Shown piece by piece: positions 37,150-49,862 of a stretch of DNA of 64,000 nucleotides (position 1 is its first letter; each line of letters begins with the position of its first letter). A model generated the notes under the pieces. It saw nothing but the letters and a program-made list of their open reading frames with translations, did not search any database and was not told where the DNA came from. The DNA lies in the NCBI GenBank assembly GCA_002449695.1, contig DJXI01000029.1, forward strand, positions 29,521-93,520. The letters run 5' to 3'. The stretch is from Verrucomicrobia bacterium UBA7008 (GTDB taxonomy: Bacteria > Verrucomicrobiota > Kiritimatiellia > RFP12 > UBA1067). The position numbers were made by a program, and so were the translations under genes.

Positions 37150-38955
37150 ATGAAAACGACACTTACGATTTTTGCCGCATGCTTTGCTCTTGCGGCATTC
37201 GCCGACAGGAGCGCGACAAGCCTCGCCGGCGACTGGCACTACATCGTCGACCCCCAGAACATCGGCAGCCTCGGCTACCACGACGACCCCGACAGCCAAC
37301 GCGACAACATGTGGTTCGGACGCAACGTCCACGCCAAGCACCGCAGCGATCTCGTCGAATACAACTTCGACGCGTCGCCGACCATGAAGGTGCCGGGCGA
37401 CTGGAACACCCAGGTCAAGGAGTTGTTCTGGTACGAGGGCATCGTCTGGTACGAGACGGATTTCGACGGCAGGCTCGCCGGGCTCTCCAAGCCCGCGCAA
37501 GGCGCAGGCGAGGCGAAGCCAAGCGGACGCGTCTTCCTCGTGCTTGACGGCGTCAGCCTCAAGGCGGACGTCTACATGAACGGACGCAAGCTCGGCACCC
37601 ACGTCGGCGGCTTCACGCAGTTCGAGTTCGACGTTACGGACGTCATTCGCGCCGGGAAGAACAGCCTTGTCGTGAAGGCCGACAACACGCGCAGCAAATC
37701 CTCCATCCCGACGTACGGATTCGACTGGTGGAACTACGGCGGAATCATCCGCGACGTGCGCATAGAGACTCGCCCCGAGACATACATCTCCAGGTGGCGC
37801 GTGACCCTCGACAAGGCCGACCGCAAGACGCTCACGGCAGAAGTCGACCTCGACAAGGCCGCCGCGGGGCTGCCCGTGAAAGTCGCCATCCCCGAGCTTG
37901 GCGTCACGGCAGAGGGCAAGACCGACGAGAACGGCCGCGCGCGCCTGACGCTTCCGCAGGCCGAGCTGACGCTGTGGTCTCCCGCAACGCCCAAGCTCTA
38001 CCGCGTCGTGGCGACGGCAGGCGCGGACGAAGTCTCCGACGAAATGGGATTCCGCACGATCGAGACTAAAGGACGCAGCATCCTGCTCAACGGCGAGGAG
38101 ATATTCCTCAAGGGCGTGTGCCTCCACGACGAGGCGCCGAACGGAGGCGGACGCGTTACTTCCGACGCGGAAGTCGCGGAGAACATCCGCAGGGCGAAGT
38201 CCCTCGGCTGCAACTTCGTGCGCCTCGCCCACTACCCGCACATCGAGAAGATGGTCCGCGCGTGCGAACGCGAAGGACTCATGGTCTGGAGCGAGATCCC
38301 GCTCTACTGGATGATCGACTGGGGCAACCCCTCCACATACGCGAACGCCGAGAGCCAGGTACGCGAAATGATCAGCCGCGACATCAGGCGCGGGAACGTC
38401 ATCATCTGGAGCCTCGCGAACGAAACCGTCCGCTCGTCCAAGCGCACGGACTTCCTCTCGCGTCTCGCGAAGTATGCGCGCTCGCTGGACAACACCCGCC
38501 TCATCTCGCTCGCAATGGAGGTTGCGCGCGCGAGGAACGGCGTCAACAAGCCTGAGGACGAGCTCCACGAGTTTGTCGACATCGTCTCGTTCAACGAATA
38601 CGTGGGCTGGTACCGCAACGTAAAGGACGCGGACAAAATGGTCTGGGAGATTCCGTACGAAAAGCCAGTCGTGATCTCCGAGTTCGGCGGCGGAGCGGTT
38701 GCAGGACGCCACGGCGCAAACGACGAGCGCTGGACCGAGGAGATGCAGCAGACGATATACGAGGCCAACGTGCGCATGTTCAGCCGCATCGAGGGACTCT
38801 CCGGAACGTGCCCGTGGGTCCTTACCGACTTCCGCTCGCCGCGTCGCCCGCTTGCGGGCGTTCAGGACGGATACAACAGGAAGGGTCTGTTCTCCACCGA
38901 CGGCAGAGAGAAGCTCGCCGCGGAGACCATGAGGAAATTCTACAGCACCAAATAA
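37150..38955 (+). CDS. Secreted GH2 beta-glucuronidase-like enzyme
   Basis: A 601-residue GH2 protein with a signal peptide (1-18, ALAAFA-DRS). It has an N-terminal jellyroll (DWWNYGGIIRDVRIE block), an Ig-like domain and a TIM barrel with acid/base Glu in WSLANE and nucleophile Glu in VISEFGG. Length and layout match bacterial beta-glucuronidases of about 600 residues rather than LacZ, although galactosidase or another exo-activity is possible. It is transcribed divergently from the XylR-like regulator and should remove terminal sugars or uronates during polymer degradation. Base composition is like the rest of the PUL. Confidence 0.87.
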   Translation: MKTTLTIFAACFALAAFADRSATSLAGDWHYIVDPQNIGSLGYHDDPDSQRDNMWFGRNVHAKHRSDLVEYNFDASPTMKVPGDWNTQVKELFWYEGIVWYETDFDGRLAGLSKPAQGAGEAKPSGRVFLVLDGVSLKADVYMNGRKLGTHVGGFTQFEFDVTDVIRAGKNSLVVKADNTRSKSSIPTYGFDWWNYGGIIRDVRIETRPETYISRWRVTLDKADRKTLTAEVDLDKAAAGLPVKVAIPELGVTAEGKTDENGRARLTLPQAELTLWSPATPKLYRVVATAGADEVSDEMGFRTIETKGRSILLNGEEIFLKGVCLHDEAPNGGGRVTSDAEVAENIRRAKSLGCNFVRLAHYPHIEKMVRACEREGLMVWSEIPLYWMIDWGNPSTYANAESQVREMISRDIRRGNVIIWSLANETVRSSKRTDFLSRLAKYARSLDNTRLISLAMEVARARNGVNKPEDELHEFVDIVSFNEYVGWYRNVKDADKMVWEIPYEKPVVISEFGGGAVAGRHGANDERWTEEMQQTIYEANVRMFSRIEGLSGTCPWVLTDFRSPRRPLAGVQDGYNRKGLFSTDGREKLAAETMRKFYSTK

Positions 38956-39516
38956 CCGCATACCTATGCGCAAAAGAAGGGCCTATTGACATAGTATTAT
39001 TGATATAGCTCATGCCAGCTTGTACTCCTGTCTGGGCGATTTCGGACTGTCCGGATCGGTTCTTTCTCTCATGCCCTTCTCCATCAGCGGCCGCTTCCAG
39101 AAGTAAACGCACTTTTGTCGTTCGTTTGCCCTCCGCTTCGCTTCGGTGCATTCCCGCTCGCGTCGCTCGCTACGCTAGACCGCGCCGCAAGCGGACGCTA
39201 ATCTAGTACGCTCGCGCAGAGCGCGAGCTAATCTAGAATATCTAGACAAGCGAACGCAGTGAGCGATCTAGAACAGCGAGCGCAGCGAGCGGTCTAGCCC
39301 CTCTCGAATTGCCTCGCATTGCGGCGCTCCGTTCGGCGTTGCCGCCAACCCCCGAAATCCGTGAACCCCGAAAACGTAAACGGCAAACCACCGCAAAATC
39401 AACTTTACGTTCGTTTACTTTCAGAACGTGCGTTTACTTTTGACAGTGGCGCGCCGCGCAACGTGAAAGGTGACGGAAAACAACTTCCGGGAAACGACTT
39501 TTTCGGATGCGACAGG
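38956..39516. other. Repeat-rich convergent intergenic region
   Basis: These 561 bp lie between convergent gene ends (GH2 and mnmE) and hold no intact gene. On the minus strand 39010-39112 there is a short coding-like stretch ending QEYKLA-stop that may be the C-terminus of a lost gene, which I could not identify. From 39131 to 39300 there are GCGAGC-type palindromes and CTAG-ending tandem units. The stretch to 39516 is lower in GC with no recognisable element. Confidence 0.6.
39176..39296. repeat. CTAG-terminated imperfect tandem repeats
   Basis: About four units of 25-30 nt each contain a GC-rich inverted repeat (for example CTCGCGC/GCGCGAG) and end in TCTAG. CTAG, usually rare in bacteria, occurs six times in roughly 120 nt. 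Related GAGCGAAGCGAG strings occur at 59780 and within the lacZ-type gene at 48082-48157. Confidence 0.55.
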
Positions 39517-40836
39517 CTACTTGCCGACGCAGAAGCGGGAGAAGAGATTGTCGAGGAGATCGGCGGAATAGGTCGCGCCCAGACACGCGCCGAGCGTCTC
39601 GCACACGCGCCGCAGCGCGCCGCCCGCGAGCACGAGATCGTCCACCGTCGCGGGGAGCTGCGCTTCGGCTTCGATCAGCGCGGCTAAGGAGTGGTCGAAC
39701 GCCGTTCGACCATCTTCATTACCATCGCCAGGGCAAGCGCCATTCTCGGCAAGGGCGTCCAGCTCGGCGGCGAGCGCGCGCCGGAGGTCGTCCAGCCCTT
39801 CGCCCGTCACCGCCGAGACGCGCACACCCGCCACCGGATCGCGATTCGCATCAAGATCGCACTTGGCGTGAACCTTGAGGACGCGCGCCGTGCGACGCGC
39901 GACGCGCGGCAGGTCGCACGCGCCGAGCGCGAGCACGACATCCGCCTGCGCGATCAGCTCTTCCGCGCGCCGCACGCCTTCGCCTTCGATCGCGTCCGCC
40001 GCCGTCCGCAGGCCCGCCGTGTCGACGAGCCGCACGGGGAAGCCCGCGATCTCCAGCCCCTCTTCAATCGAATCGCGCGTCGTGCCGGGCGTCGCCGAAA
40101 CGAGGACGCGGTGCGCGCCCAGGAGCGCGTTCATCAGGCTCGACTTCCCCGCGTTCGGCGGCCCGGCGAGGACGACGAGCGCGCCGTCGCGCAGGAGCCG
40201 CCCTTCGCGCGCGCGCCGGCGCGCCTCGGCGAACTGCGCCGCGAGCGCCGCAAGCGCCGCGTTCAGGCGCGGCACAAAACCGTCCGGCAGTTCGCCCTCG
40301 TCGATATCGAGCGCGTGTTCGACTTCGGTCGCCAGCGCAAGCGCCCCGTCGTAGAGCGCGCGCAGCCGGCGCTTGCGCGCGCCGTCCAGCCCCGCGAGCG
40401 CGGCCGCCGCCGCACGGTCGGTCCGCGCGTTGATGAGGTCGAGCACGCCCTCGGCGGCCTCCAGATCGAGCTTGCCGTTCAGGAACGCGCGTTCCGTGAA
40501 CTCGCCGCGGCGCGCGAGCCGTGCACCGCACGCGAAGCACGCCTCCAGCACGCGGCGCGGCGCGACCGCGCCGCCGTGGCAGTGGAACTCCACCACGTCT
40601 TCGCCCGTGTAGCTGTGCGGCGCGACGAAAGCGAGCAAGAGACCGGCATCGAGCAGTTCACGGTCGGCTGGATCCGGACGGTAGAAGCGCGCGTAAAGGA
40701 TGCGGCCGACCTGCGGCTGTTGGCGCGCGATCGTTTCGGCGATCGCAAAGGCCGCGTCGCCGCTCACGCGGACGATCGCGACGCCCGCGCGTCCCGGCGC
40801 GGTGGCGAGCGCGGCGATGGTGCCCGCGCGCGTCAT
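39517..40836 (-). CDS. mnmE: tRNA modification GTPase MnmE
   Basis: A 439-residue MnmE. The N-terminal tetrahydrofolate-binding domain ([12 protein letters not shown] ... [32 protein letters not shown]) is followed by a helical domain, a G domain with [16 protein letters not shown] and DTAGLR, and the catalytic C-terminal Cys (FCVGK). With MnmG it modifies the wobble uridine of tRNAs. Between about residues 365 and 385 an in-frame stretch carries a perfect 8-bp palindrome (39693-39711) absent from normal MnmE. The start shares a base with the antiporter stop (TGATG). Confidence 0.95.
   Translation of the reverse strand: MTRAGTIAALATAPGRAGVAIVRVSGDAAFAIAETIARQQPQVGRILYARFYRPDPADRELLDAGLLLAFVAPHSYTGEDVVEFHCHGGAVAPRRVLEACFACGARLARRGEFTERAFLNGKLDLEAAEGVLDLINARTDRAAAAALAGLDGARKRRLRALYDGALALATEVEHALDIDEGELPDGFVPRLNAALAALAAQFAEARRRAREGRLLRDGALVVLAGPPNAGKSSLMNALLGAHRVLVSATPGTTRDSIEEGLEIAGFPVRLVDTAGLRTAADAIEGEGVRRAEELIAQADVVLALGACDLPRVARRTARVLKVHAKCDLDANRDPVAGVRVSAVTGEGLDDLRRALAAELDALAENGACPGDGNEDGRTAFDHSLAALIEAEAQLPATVDDLVLAGGALRRVCETLGACLGATYSADLLDNLFSRFCVGK
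39693..39711. repeat. Palindromic element inside mnmE
   Basis: GGTCGAAC, three bases, then GTTCGACC: a perfect 8-bp inverted repeat translated in frame within MnmE. A copy with a different outer stem sits in glnS (53700-53718); both share the centre CGAACGGCGTTCG. Confidence 0.7.
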
Positions 40837-43175
40837 CACCGGACGGTGCGAAAGAACTTGCGCATCTCCTCGACGGTCTTGCACGCCGCGAGACGCTGCG
40901 CGCCGTTGTCCGCGCGCAGGGCGCGCGAAATGCAGCTCATCAGCTTCAGGTACGGCGTCTGCGTCGTGTCGTTGGCGATCGTCAGCACGATCACGCGCAC
41001 GGGGCTCTTGTCAATCGTCTCGTAGTCGGCGAGGCCCCCGCCGACGCCGTCCTCGCCGGCCAGCACGGCGACCGCGCCGACGATGCCCTTCACCGTCGCG
41101 TCGCGGCCGTGCGGCACGGCGATGCCGCGGTCGAGCCCGGTCGGCATCGACTCCTCGCGCTTGAGGACGCAGGCGATGGCCGCCTCGGGATCGGGCACGT
41201 GGTGGGGGCACTCCTTCGCCATCGCGCGGATCATCTTCTCGATGGCCTCGCGTTTGTTCGCCGCCTTGAACTGCGGCAGCATCACGAAGCCGCGCAGGTA
41301 GCGCGCGACGCCCTCGTGGCCGCGCTTGACGGCCTCCGTCGCGGACAGCATCTTCTCCACGTCCTCCTGGCGGATGGGCTTGGCGATCGACCGCGCGAGG
41401 TCGTTCATCTGCGAGGCGACCTCCATCCACGCGGTCATCACGATCGCCTCCTCGGCGGGCGTGCAGTTGAAGCGGATCTTCTGGCGGTCGCGGCGGATGG
41501 ACAGCTCGATGTCGTCCATCGCGATCTCCCAGATGTCGTCCGCGTGCGACAGGCACGTCGTGAAGAAGCCCTCGTTGCGGAACTCCAGGAGGAGCTTGAC
41601 GAGCACCATTTCGGCGACGTCCTCGTTCGCCAGCTCGAACATCACCTCGCGCGCGCCGTCCGCGCCGCTCTTCGGGTGGCGCACGCCCTTCGCCTTCGGC
41701 GCGAAGAGCGCGACGAGCGCGGGCGGCGCGACGAGCGTCGTGACGAGCGTCATCATGATGCCGATGCCGAAGATCTCCTGCGTCAGGTACCCGGCCGAGA
41801 GGCCGATTCCCGCGATGATCAGGGCCACCTCGCCGCGCGGCACCATGCCCGCGCCGATCCGCAGGCCGCCGAGCACGTTGAAGCCGCAGCCGAGCGCGGG
41901 CACCATGCAGCCGATGACCTTCGCGGCGATGGCGAGCGCGGTGTAGATCGCGCCGAAGATGAGAACCGGCTTCGAGCAGAGCGCGCCGATGTCGACCATC
42001 ATGCCCATCGCGCAGAAGAAGATCGGCACGAGGAAGGTGTAGACGGGCGTGAGCATCTCCTGGATCGGATGCTTGAGGTCGGTGCGCGAGAGCGCGAGGC
42101 CCATCACGTACGCGCCGATGATCATCGCGAGCCCCATCATCTCGAAGAAGCCCGCGAGGACGAGCGCGAGACCGAACGCCATCGTCGCGATCACGACGGG
42201 CGACTTGAAGAGGAATTTCAAAAGCCGCGCCAGATACCGCGCCGCGAGCACGCCGATCAGCGTCGCGCCCAGCCACACGCCGAACGCCTTGGCCGCGACG
42301 AACCCGATCTCGCCCCAGTCCATGCCCTCGCCGCCGCCGCCGCCCGCGCGCGTGGCGACGATGATGCCGTTGCCGATGGCGAGCACGATGAGGCCGAGCA
42401 CGTCGTCGATGACGGCGCCGGCCATGATCGTCGTGCCTTCCTCCGAATCCATCTTCTTCTTCTCGGAGAGGATGCGCGCGGTGATGCCGACCGACGTGGC
42501 GGTGGACATGATGCCCATGTAGAGCGGCGCCTCCTTCGTGATCGCCTGCGCGAGCGGCAGGTCCTTCAGGTACGCGAAGGCGTCGAAGAACCGCGGCAGC
42601 AGATAGACGGCGCAGAGGTCGCCGAAGAGGAACGAGACGACCACGCCGCCGACGCCGACGAGCGTGCCGACGAACGAGTACTTGAGGAACATGCGGAGGT
42701 TCGTCTCGAGACCCGACAGGAAGAGGAGGATGATCGAGGCGAGCGTCGCGATGCCGTAGAGCGCGGGCGAGGTCGCGTCGAACATGGCGTGGTTGCCGGC
42801 GATCGTGCCGAACATCGCGGTCACGGGGCCCTCCGCCGCGGCGTTCAGCTCGCTCAGCGCCGCGCCGTGGAAGAGGCCGTACTTGAAGAGGCCCCCGAAC
42901 GCATCGGGCAGGATCGGGATGCCGCCGAGCGCCCACGGGCCGATGACGATGCCGGCCGCGAGCTCGCCGAGGATCGACGGCAGCTTCAGGAGCGACGCGA
43001 GCGCGCCGCCCACCTTCGCGGCGAAGATGATGACGCCGATCTGCAGCACGAGGAACATCATGTCCTCGGTGCGCGGCAGGCCGAAGTTCGGATAGGCGGG
43101 CGCGGCCTCGTGGGCGAACGCGGCGGCGGCGGCGAGCGCGGCCAGGACGGCCAGCGTCAGTTTCTTGATTTTCAT
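40836..43175 (-). CDS. CPA2 Na+(K+)/H+ antiporter fused to PTS EIIA-like domain
   Basis: A 779-residue protein. After a short hydrophobic leader it has about 12-13 membrane helices of the CPA2 (NapA/KefB) type, including [27 protein letters not shown] and [11 protein letters not shown] with the conserved Asp pair. A cytoplasmic C-terminal half follows and ends in a PtsN-type EIIA domain whose phospho-His motif is GIAVPHGRD (about residue 690). It likely exchanges Na+ or K+ for H+ at the inner membrane, with phosphorylation state of the EIIA domain as a possible control. It starts 4 nt after nfnB and is coupled to mnmE. Confidence 0.87.
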   Translation of the reverse strand: MKIKKLTLAVLAALAAAAAFAHEAAPAYPNFGLPRTEDMMFLVLQIGVIIFAAKVGGALASLLKLPSILGELAAGIVIGPWALGGIPILPDAFGGLFKYGLFHGAALSELNAAAEGPVTAMFGTIAGNHAMFDATSPALYGIATLASIILLFLSGLETNLRMFLKYSFVGTLVGVGGVVVSFLFGDLCAVYLLPRFFDAFAYLKDLPLAQAITKEAPLYMGIMSTATSVGITARILSEKKKMDSEEGTTIMAGAVIDDVLGLIVLAIGNGIIVATRAGGGGGEGMDWGEIGFVAAKAFGVWLGATLIGVLAARYLARLLKFLFKSPVVIATMAFGLALVLAGFFEMMGLAMIIGAYVMGLALSRTDLKHPIQEMLTPVYTFLVPIFFCAMGMMVDIGALCSKPVLIFGAIYTALAIAAKVIGCMVPALGCGFNVLGGLRIGAGMVPRGEVALIIAGIGLSAGYLTQEIFGIGIMMTLVTTLVAPPALVALFAPKAKGVRHPKSGADGAREVMFELANEDVAEMVLVKLLLEFRNEGFFTTCLSHADDIWEIAMDDIELSIRRDRQKIRFNCTPAEEAIVMTAWMEVASQMNDLARSIAKPIRQEDVEKMLSATEAVKRGHEGVARYLRGFVMLPQFKAANKREAIEKMIRAMAKECPHHVPDPEAAIACVLKREESMPTGLDRGIAVPHGRDATVKGIVGAVAVLAGEDGVGGGLADYETIDKSPVRVIVLTIANDTTQTPYLKLMSCISRALRADNGAQRLAACKTVEEMRKFFRTVR

Positions 43176-43179
43176 CTTC

Positions 43180-44604
43180 TTACGATCTGTCCTTCATGAG
43201 ATACGCGTTGATGCCCGCGGCCGCGCGGCGGCCCTCGCCCATCGCGAGAATGACCGTCGCCGCGCCGAGCACGATGTCGCCGCCGGCGAAGACGCCGGGG
43301 ATCGACGTCATGTTCGTCTCGGGATCGACGACGATGTTGCCGCGCCGGTTGACCTCGAGGCCCTCCGTCGTCGCCGGAATGAGCGGGTTCGACGCGTTGC
43401 CGACCGCCACGACGACCGTATCGACGTCGAGCGTGAATTCGCTGCCGGCGATCGGCACGGGGCTGCGCCGCCCCGACGCGTCCGGCGCGCCGAGCTCGTA
43501 GCGCAGGCATTCGAGGCCGTTGACGAAACCCTTGTCGTCGCCGAGGATGCGCTTGGCGTTCTCGAGCAGGTGGAAGTCGACGCCCTCCTCCTTCGCGTGG
43601 TGGACCTCCTCCTTGCGGGCCGGCATCTCCTCCAGCGAGCGGCGGTAGATGAGGTAGACCTTCTCCGCGCCGAGGCGGAGCGCCATGCGGCTCGCGTCCA
43701 TCGCGACGTTGCCGCCGCCGAGCACCGCGACCTTTTTGCCGTGCCAGAACGGCGTGTCCGCCTCGCCCTCGAGGTACGCCTTCATGAGATTCGCGCGCGT
43801 CAGGTACTCGTTCGCCGAAAAGACGCCGTTCAGGTTCTCGCCCGGGATGTCCATGAACTTCGGCAGCCCCGCGCCCGTGCCGACGAAGACAGCGTCGAAG
43901 CCGTCCTTCCGGATGAGGTCGGCGACCTTGCGCGTGCGGCCCACGCAGTAGTTCGTCTCGATGGTGACGCCGAGCTTCTTCAGGCCCTCCACCTCGTGGC
44001 GCACGATCGACTTCGGCAGGCGGAATTCCGGGATGCCGTAGACGAGCACGCCGCCGCACTTGTGGAACGCCTCGAACATCGTCACGTCGTGGCCCGCCTT
44101 GGCGCAGTCCGCCGCGCACGTGATCGACGCGGGGCCCGAGCCGATGACGGCGACCTTCCGGCCCGTCTTCGGCGCGCACGTGACCGGCTCCTCCGTCCCG
44201 CTCTCGCGCGCGAGGTCGGCGCAGAAGCGCTCGACGCGGCCGATGGCGACCGCCTTGTCGACGTCCTTGAGCACCTTGCCCATCGTGCAGAACTTCTGGC
44301 ACTGCTTCTCCTGCGGGCAGACGCGGCCGCACACGGCCGGGAGGAGCGACGTCTTGCGGATGATCTTCAGCGCCGTGGCGAAATCCCCTTCCGCCGCCGC
44401 CGCGAGGAAGCCGGGAATGTCGATCGCCACCGGGCAGCCCTGCATGCACGGCTTCGTCGGGCACTGGAGGCAGCGCGACGCCTCCGTCTTCGCCATCTCG
44501 GCGGTGTAGCCGAGCGCGACCTCGTTCATGTTGTGCGCGCGCACCTGCGCATCCTGCTCCGGCATCGCCTGCGGCGCGATCGCCATCCTTTCCTTCGGCG
44601 TCAT
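43180..44604 (-). CDS. nfnB: NfnB-like FAD/Fe-S subunit (glutamate-synthase small-subunit family)
   Basis: A 474-residue flavoprotein. It has N-terminal Cys clusters for two [4Fe-4S] centres (CLQCPTKPCMQGCP, CGRVCPQEKQCQKFC), an FAD-binding GSGPASITCAADCA, a second dinucleotide-binding GGGNVAMDASRMA, and a C-terminal AGGDIV block. Alone it would be annotated GltD/SudA. With the FNR-like gene ending 2 nt upstream it forms the pair typical of the electron-bifurcating ferredoxin:NADP+ oxidoreductase NfnAB, which couples NADH and reduced ferredoxin to NADPH. A glutamate synthase small subunit is the alternative, but no gltB is adjacent. Confidence 0.85.
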   Translation of the reverse strand: MTPKERMAIAPQAMPEQDAQVRAHNMNEVALGYTAEMAKTEASRCLQCPTKPCMQGCPVAIDIPGFLAAAAEGDFATALKIIRKTSLLPAVCGRVCPQEKQCQKFCTMGKVLKDVDKAVAIGRVERFCADLARESGTEEPVTCAPKTGRKVAVIGSGPASITCAADCAKAGHDVTMFEAFHKCGGVLVYGIPEFRLPKSIVRHEVEGLKKLGVTIETNYCVGRTRKVADLIRKDGFDAVFVGTGAGLPKFMDIPGENLNGVFSANEYLTRANLMKAYLEGEADTPFWHGKKVAVLGGGNVAMDASRMALRLGAEKVYLIYRRSLEEMPARKEEVHHAKEEGVDFHLLENAKRILGDDKGFVNGLECLRYELGAPDASGRRSPVPIAGSEFTLDVDTVVVAVGNASNPLIPATTEGLEVNRRGNIVVDPETNMTSIPGVFAGGDIVLGAATVILAMGEGRRAAAGINAYLMKDRS

Positions 44605-44606
44605 CG

Positions 44607-45461
44607 TCAGATTCCTTTGTAGAGATTGCACACGTGGTCCTTCGCCGCCGCCTCCTGCGGCCTGAACGCGCCCATGCGCTTGAGCATCTGGTCCCAGTCC
44701 ACCTGGTGCGCGTCGAACTCCGGCCCGTCCACGCAGACGAACTTCGTCGCGCCGCCCACCGACACGCGGCAGCCGCCGCACATGCCCGTGCCGTCGATCA
44801 TGATCGTGTTGAGCGAGGCGACGGTCTTGACGCCGTAGGGCTTCGTCGTCAGCGCGACGAACTTCATCATGATCGGCGGGCCGATGGCGATCACCTCGTC
44901 GACCGCACCCGCTTCGCACAGCTCCTTCAGCGGCTCCGTGACGAGCCCCTTGCGGCCCGACGAGCCGTCGTCGGTGATGAGGATGAGGTCGTCGCCCGCG
45001 ATCGCGCGCATCTCGTCCTCCATGACGAAGAGCGACTTGTTGCGCGCGCCCATGATGATCGTCACCTTGTTGCCGGCCGCCTTCAGCGCCTGCGCGATCG
45101 GGTGCATCGGCGCGACGCCGATGCCGCCGCCGACGCAGACGACGTGGCCCGCCGGCTCGCCGTTCGCGCCGCGGATCGAGGTCGGGCGGCCGAGCGGGCC
45201 GAGGACCGCCGCGAGCGCATCGCCGACGTTCAGCTTCGACAGCTTCAGCGTCGTCGCGCCGACGGTCTGGAAGATGAGCGTGATCGTGCCGCGCGCGGGA
45301 TCGGCGTCGGCGATGGTGAGCGGGATGCGCTCGCCCAGCGCCTCGTCGATCATGAGAATGATGAACTGCCCGGCCTTGCGCTCGTTCGCGATGAGCGCCG
45401 CTTCGACCTCCATCTGGAAGACGTTGTCCGACAGCTGCTTCTTGCTGACAATCTTGTTCAT
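44607..45461 (-). CDS. nfnA: NfnA-like ferredoxin-NADP+ reductase subunit
   Basis: A 284-residue FNR-family protein. The FAD domain is followed by an NAD-binding VCVGGGIGVAPMHPIA and a C-terminal [2Fe-2S] motif DGTGMCGGCRVSVGG ... CVDGPEFDAH, as in NfnA and PyrK-type proteins. It pairs with the downstream NfnB-like subunit in the cytoplasm. An extended -10 (45471-45479) lies 9 nt before the ATG, so the transcript has almost no leader. The operon continues into the antiporter and mnmE. Confidence 0.87.
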   Translation of the reverse strand: MNKIVSKKQLSDNVFQMEVEAALIANERKAGQFIILMIDEALGERIPLTIADADPARGTITLIFQTVGATTLKLSKLNVGDALAAVLGPLGRPTSIRGANGEPAGHVVCVGGGIGVAPMHPIAQALKAAGNKVTIIMGARNKSLFVMEDEMRAIAGDDLILITDDGSSGRKGLVTEPLKELCEAGAVDEVIAIGPPIMMKFVALTTKPYGVKTVASLNTIMIDGTGMCGGCRVSVGGATKFVCVDGPEFDAHQVDWDQMLKRMGAFRPQEAAAKDHVCNLYKGI

Positions 45462-45470
45462 AGAGGGAAT

Positions 45471-45479
45471 AGTATATCA
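45471..45479 (-). promoter_or_regulatory. Extended -10 promoter of nfnA operon
   Basis: The minus strand reads TGATATACT with 9 nt to the nfnA ATG, predicting a leader of about two nucleotides. It is identical to the boxes at 5893 and 58443. Confidence 0.55.
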
Positions 45480-45505
45480 TATCTCCGCGCGCGGGGTCGC
45501 GCGGA

Positions 45506-48772
<3,267 letters not shown>

Positions 48773-49861
48773 TCAGGTTGCTTTCGGTTCATTCAGAATG
48801 TCGCCCAGGTGCAGGCCGTGCGAGGCCTTCAGCAGCACCGTGTCGCCGGGCGCGCACAGGCTCCCCAGCGCGGCCGCGAGCTCCGCGACCGTCCGGAACG
48901 CCGCGTCGGCGCGGCAGGCGGACGCGGTCTCGCCGACCGCGACCACCCGGTCGAGTCCGCACGCGGCGGCATGGGCGAAGACCTTCTCGTGCAGCTCGCG
49001 CGCGCGGTCGCCCAGCTCGAACATGTCGCCCAGGATCGCGATCTTCCGTCCCGCGCACGGCAGCGACGCGAGCGCGTCGAGCGTCGCGATCATCGCGTCG
49101 GGGTTGGCGTTGTACGTGTCGTCGATGAAGAGGACGCCGTCCTTCTTCACGCGGTGCCACCGCCCGTCCGGCAGCGCAAAGTCCGCCAGCGCGTCGATCG
49201 CCCGCGCCTCCGTCAGGCCGAAGCGCGCGGCCGCCGCGAACGCGAGCGCCGCGTTCGCCTGGTTGTGCGCGCCCGGCAGCACCGCCGCGACGGCGGCCGC
49301 GAGACGCGGCGGAAGCGGCGCGGCCTCGCCCGGGCCGATACCGAAGCGTTTCGCCGCCTTGAGGATCTCGCGCTTCTCGCGCGCGATCGCCTCCTGCGAG
49401 CCGAAGTTGCCGATGTGCGCCGTGCCGATGTTGGTGATGAGCCCCACGTCCGGCTCGGCGATCGAGCAGAGGTGCGCGATCTCGCCGGGATGGTTCGTGC
49501 CCATCTCGACGATCAGGAAGTCCGCGTCGTCCGGGCAGTTGAGGATCGTCATCGGCAGGCCGATGTGGTTGTTGAAGTTGCCCTCGGTCGCGGCGGTCTT
49601 GCCGAGCGCCGCGAAAAAGACGCGCAGGAACTCCTTGGTCGTCGTCTTGCCCGCCGAGCCGGTCACGCCGACGACGACGGCCTTCAGCGCGCGGCGCCGG
49701 TCGCGCGCGGCGCGGTCCAGCGCCGCGTAGCCGTCGATGATCGCGGACGCGCCCGCCGCGCGCGCCTGCGGGATGTAGTCGTGCCCGTCCGACCTCTCGC
49801 CCTTCAGGGCGACGAAGATCATTCCCGGCCGGACGGCGCGGCTGTCGAACGTCGCGCGCAT
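48773..49861 (-). CDS. murF: UDP-MurNAc-tripeptide:D-Ala-D-Ala ligase
   Basis: A 362-residue Mur ligase. A shortened N-terminal UDP-binding domain (SRAVRPGMIFVALKGERSDGHDYI) is followed by the ATP-binding GVTGSAGKTTTKE (about residue 67), EMGTNHPGEI and ITNIGTAHIGNFGS, all MurF signatures, then DDTYNANPDAM in the C-terminal domain. It adds D-Ala-D-Ala in the last cytoplasmic step of precursor synthesis. It is about 90 residues shorter than E. coli MurF because the first domain starts late. It begins 1 nt after the lpxA stop. Confidence 0.93.
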   Translation of the reverse strand: MRATFDSRAVRPGMIFVALKGERSDGHDYIPQARAAGASAIIDGYAALDRAARDRRRALKAVVVGVTGSAGKTTTKEFLRVFFAALGKTAATEGNFNNHIGLPMTILNCPDDADFLIVEMGTNHPGEIAHLCSIAEPDVGLITNIGTAHIGNFGSQEAIAREKREILKAAKRFGIGPGEAAPLPPRLAAAVAAVLPGAHNQANAALAFAAAARFGLTEARAIDALADFALPDGRWHRVKKDGVLFIDDTYNANPDAMIATLDALASLPCAGRKIAILGDMFELGDRARELHEKVFAHAAACGLDRVVAVGETASACRADAAFRTVAELAAALGSLCAPGDTVLLKASHGLHLGDILNEPKAT

Positions 49862-49862
49862 G

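Noticed and set aside
39176-39296. Possible CRISPR array
   Set aside because: The units are imperfect, abut without unique spacers, and no cas gene is nearby. They are GC-rich palindromic tandem repeats.
40521-43199. Long plus-strand frame of about 890 codons opposite the antiporter gene
   Set aside because: It is rich in Arg, His, Asp and Ala with no domain or start signal, as expected from the antisense of a GC-rich gene; the minus strand encodes a clear antiporter.
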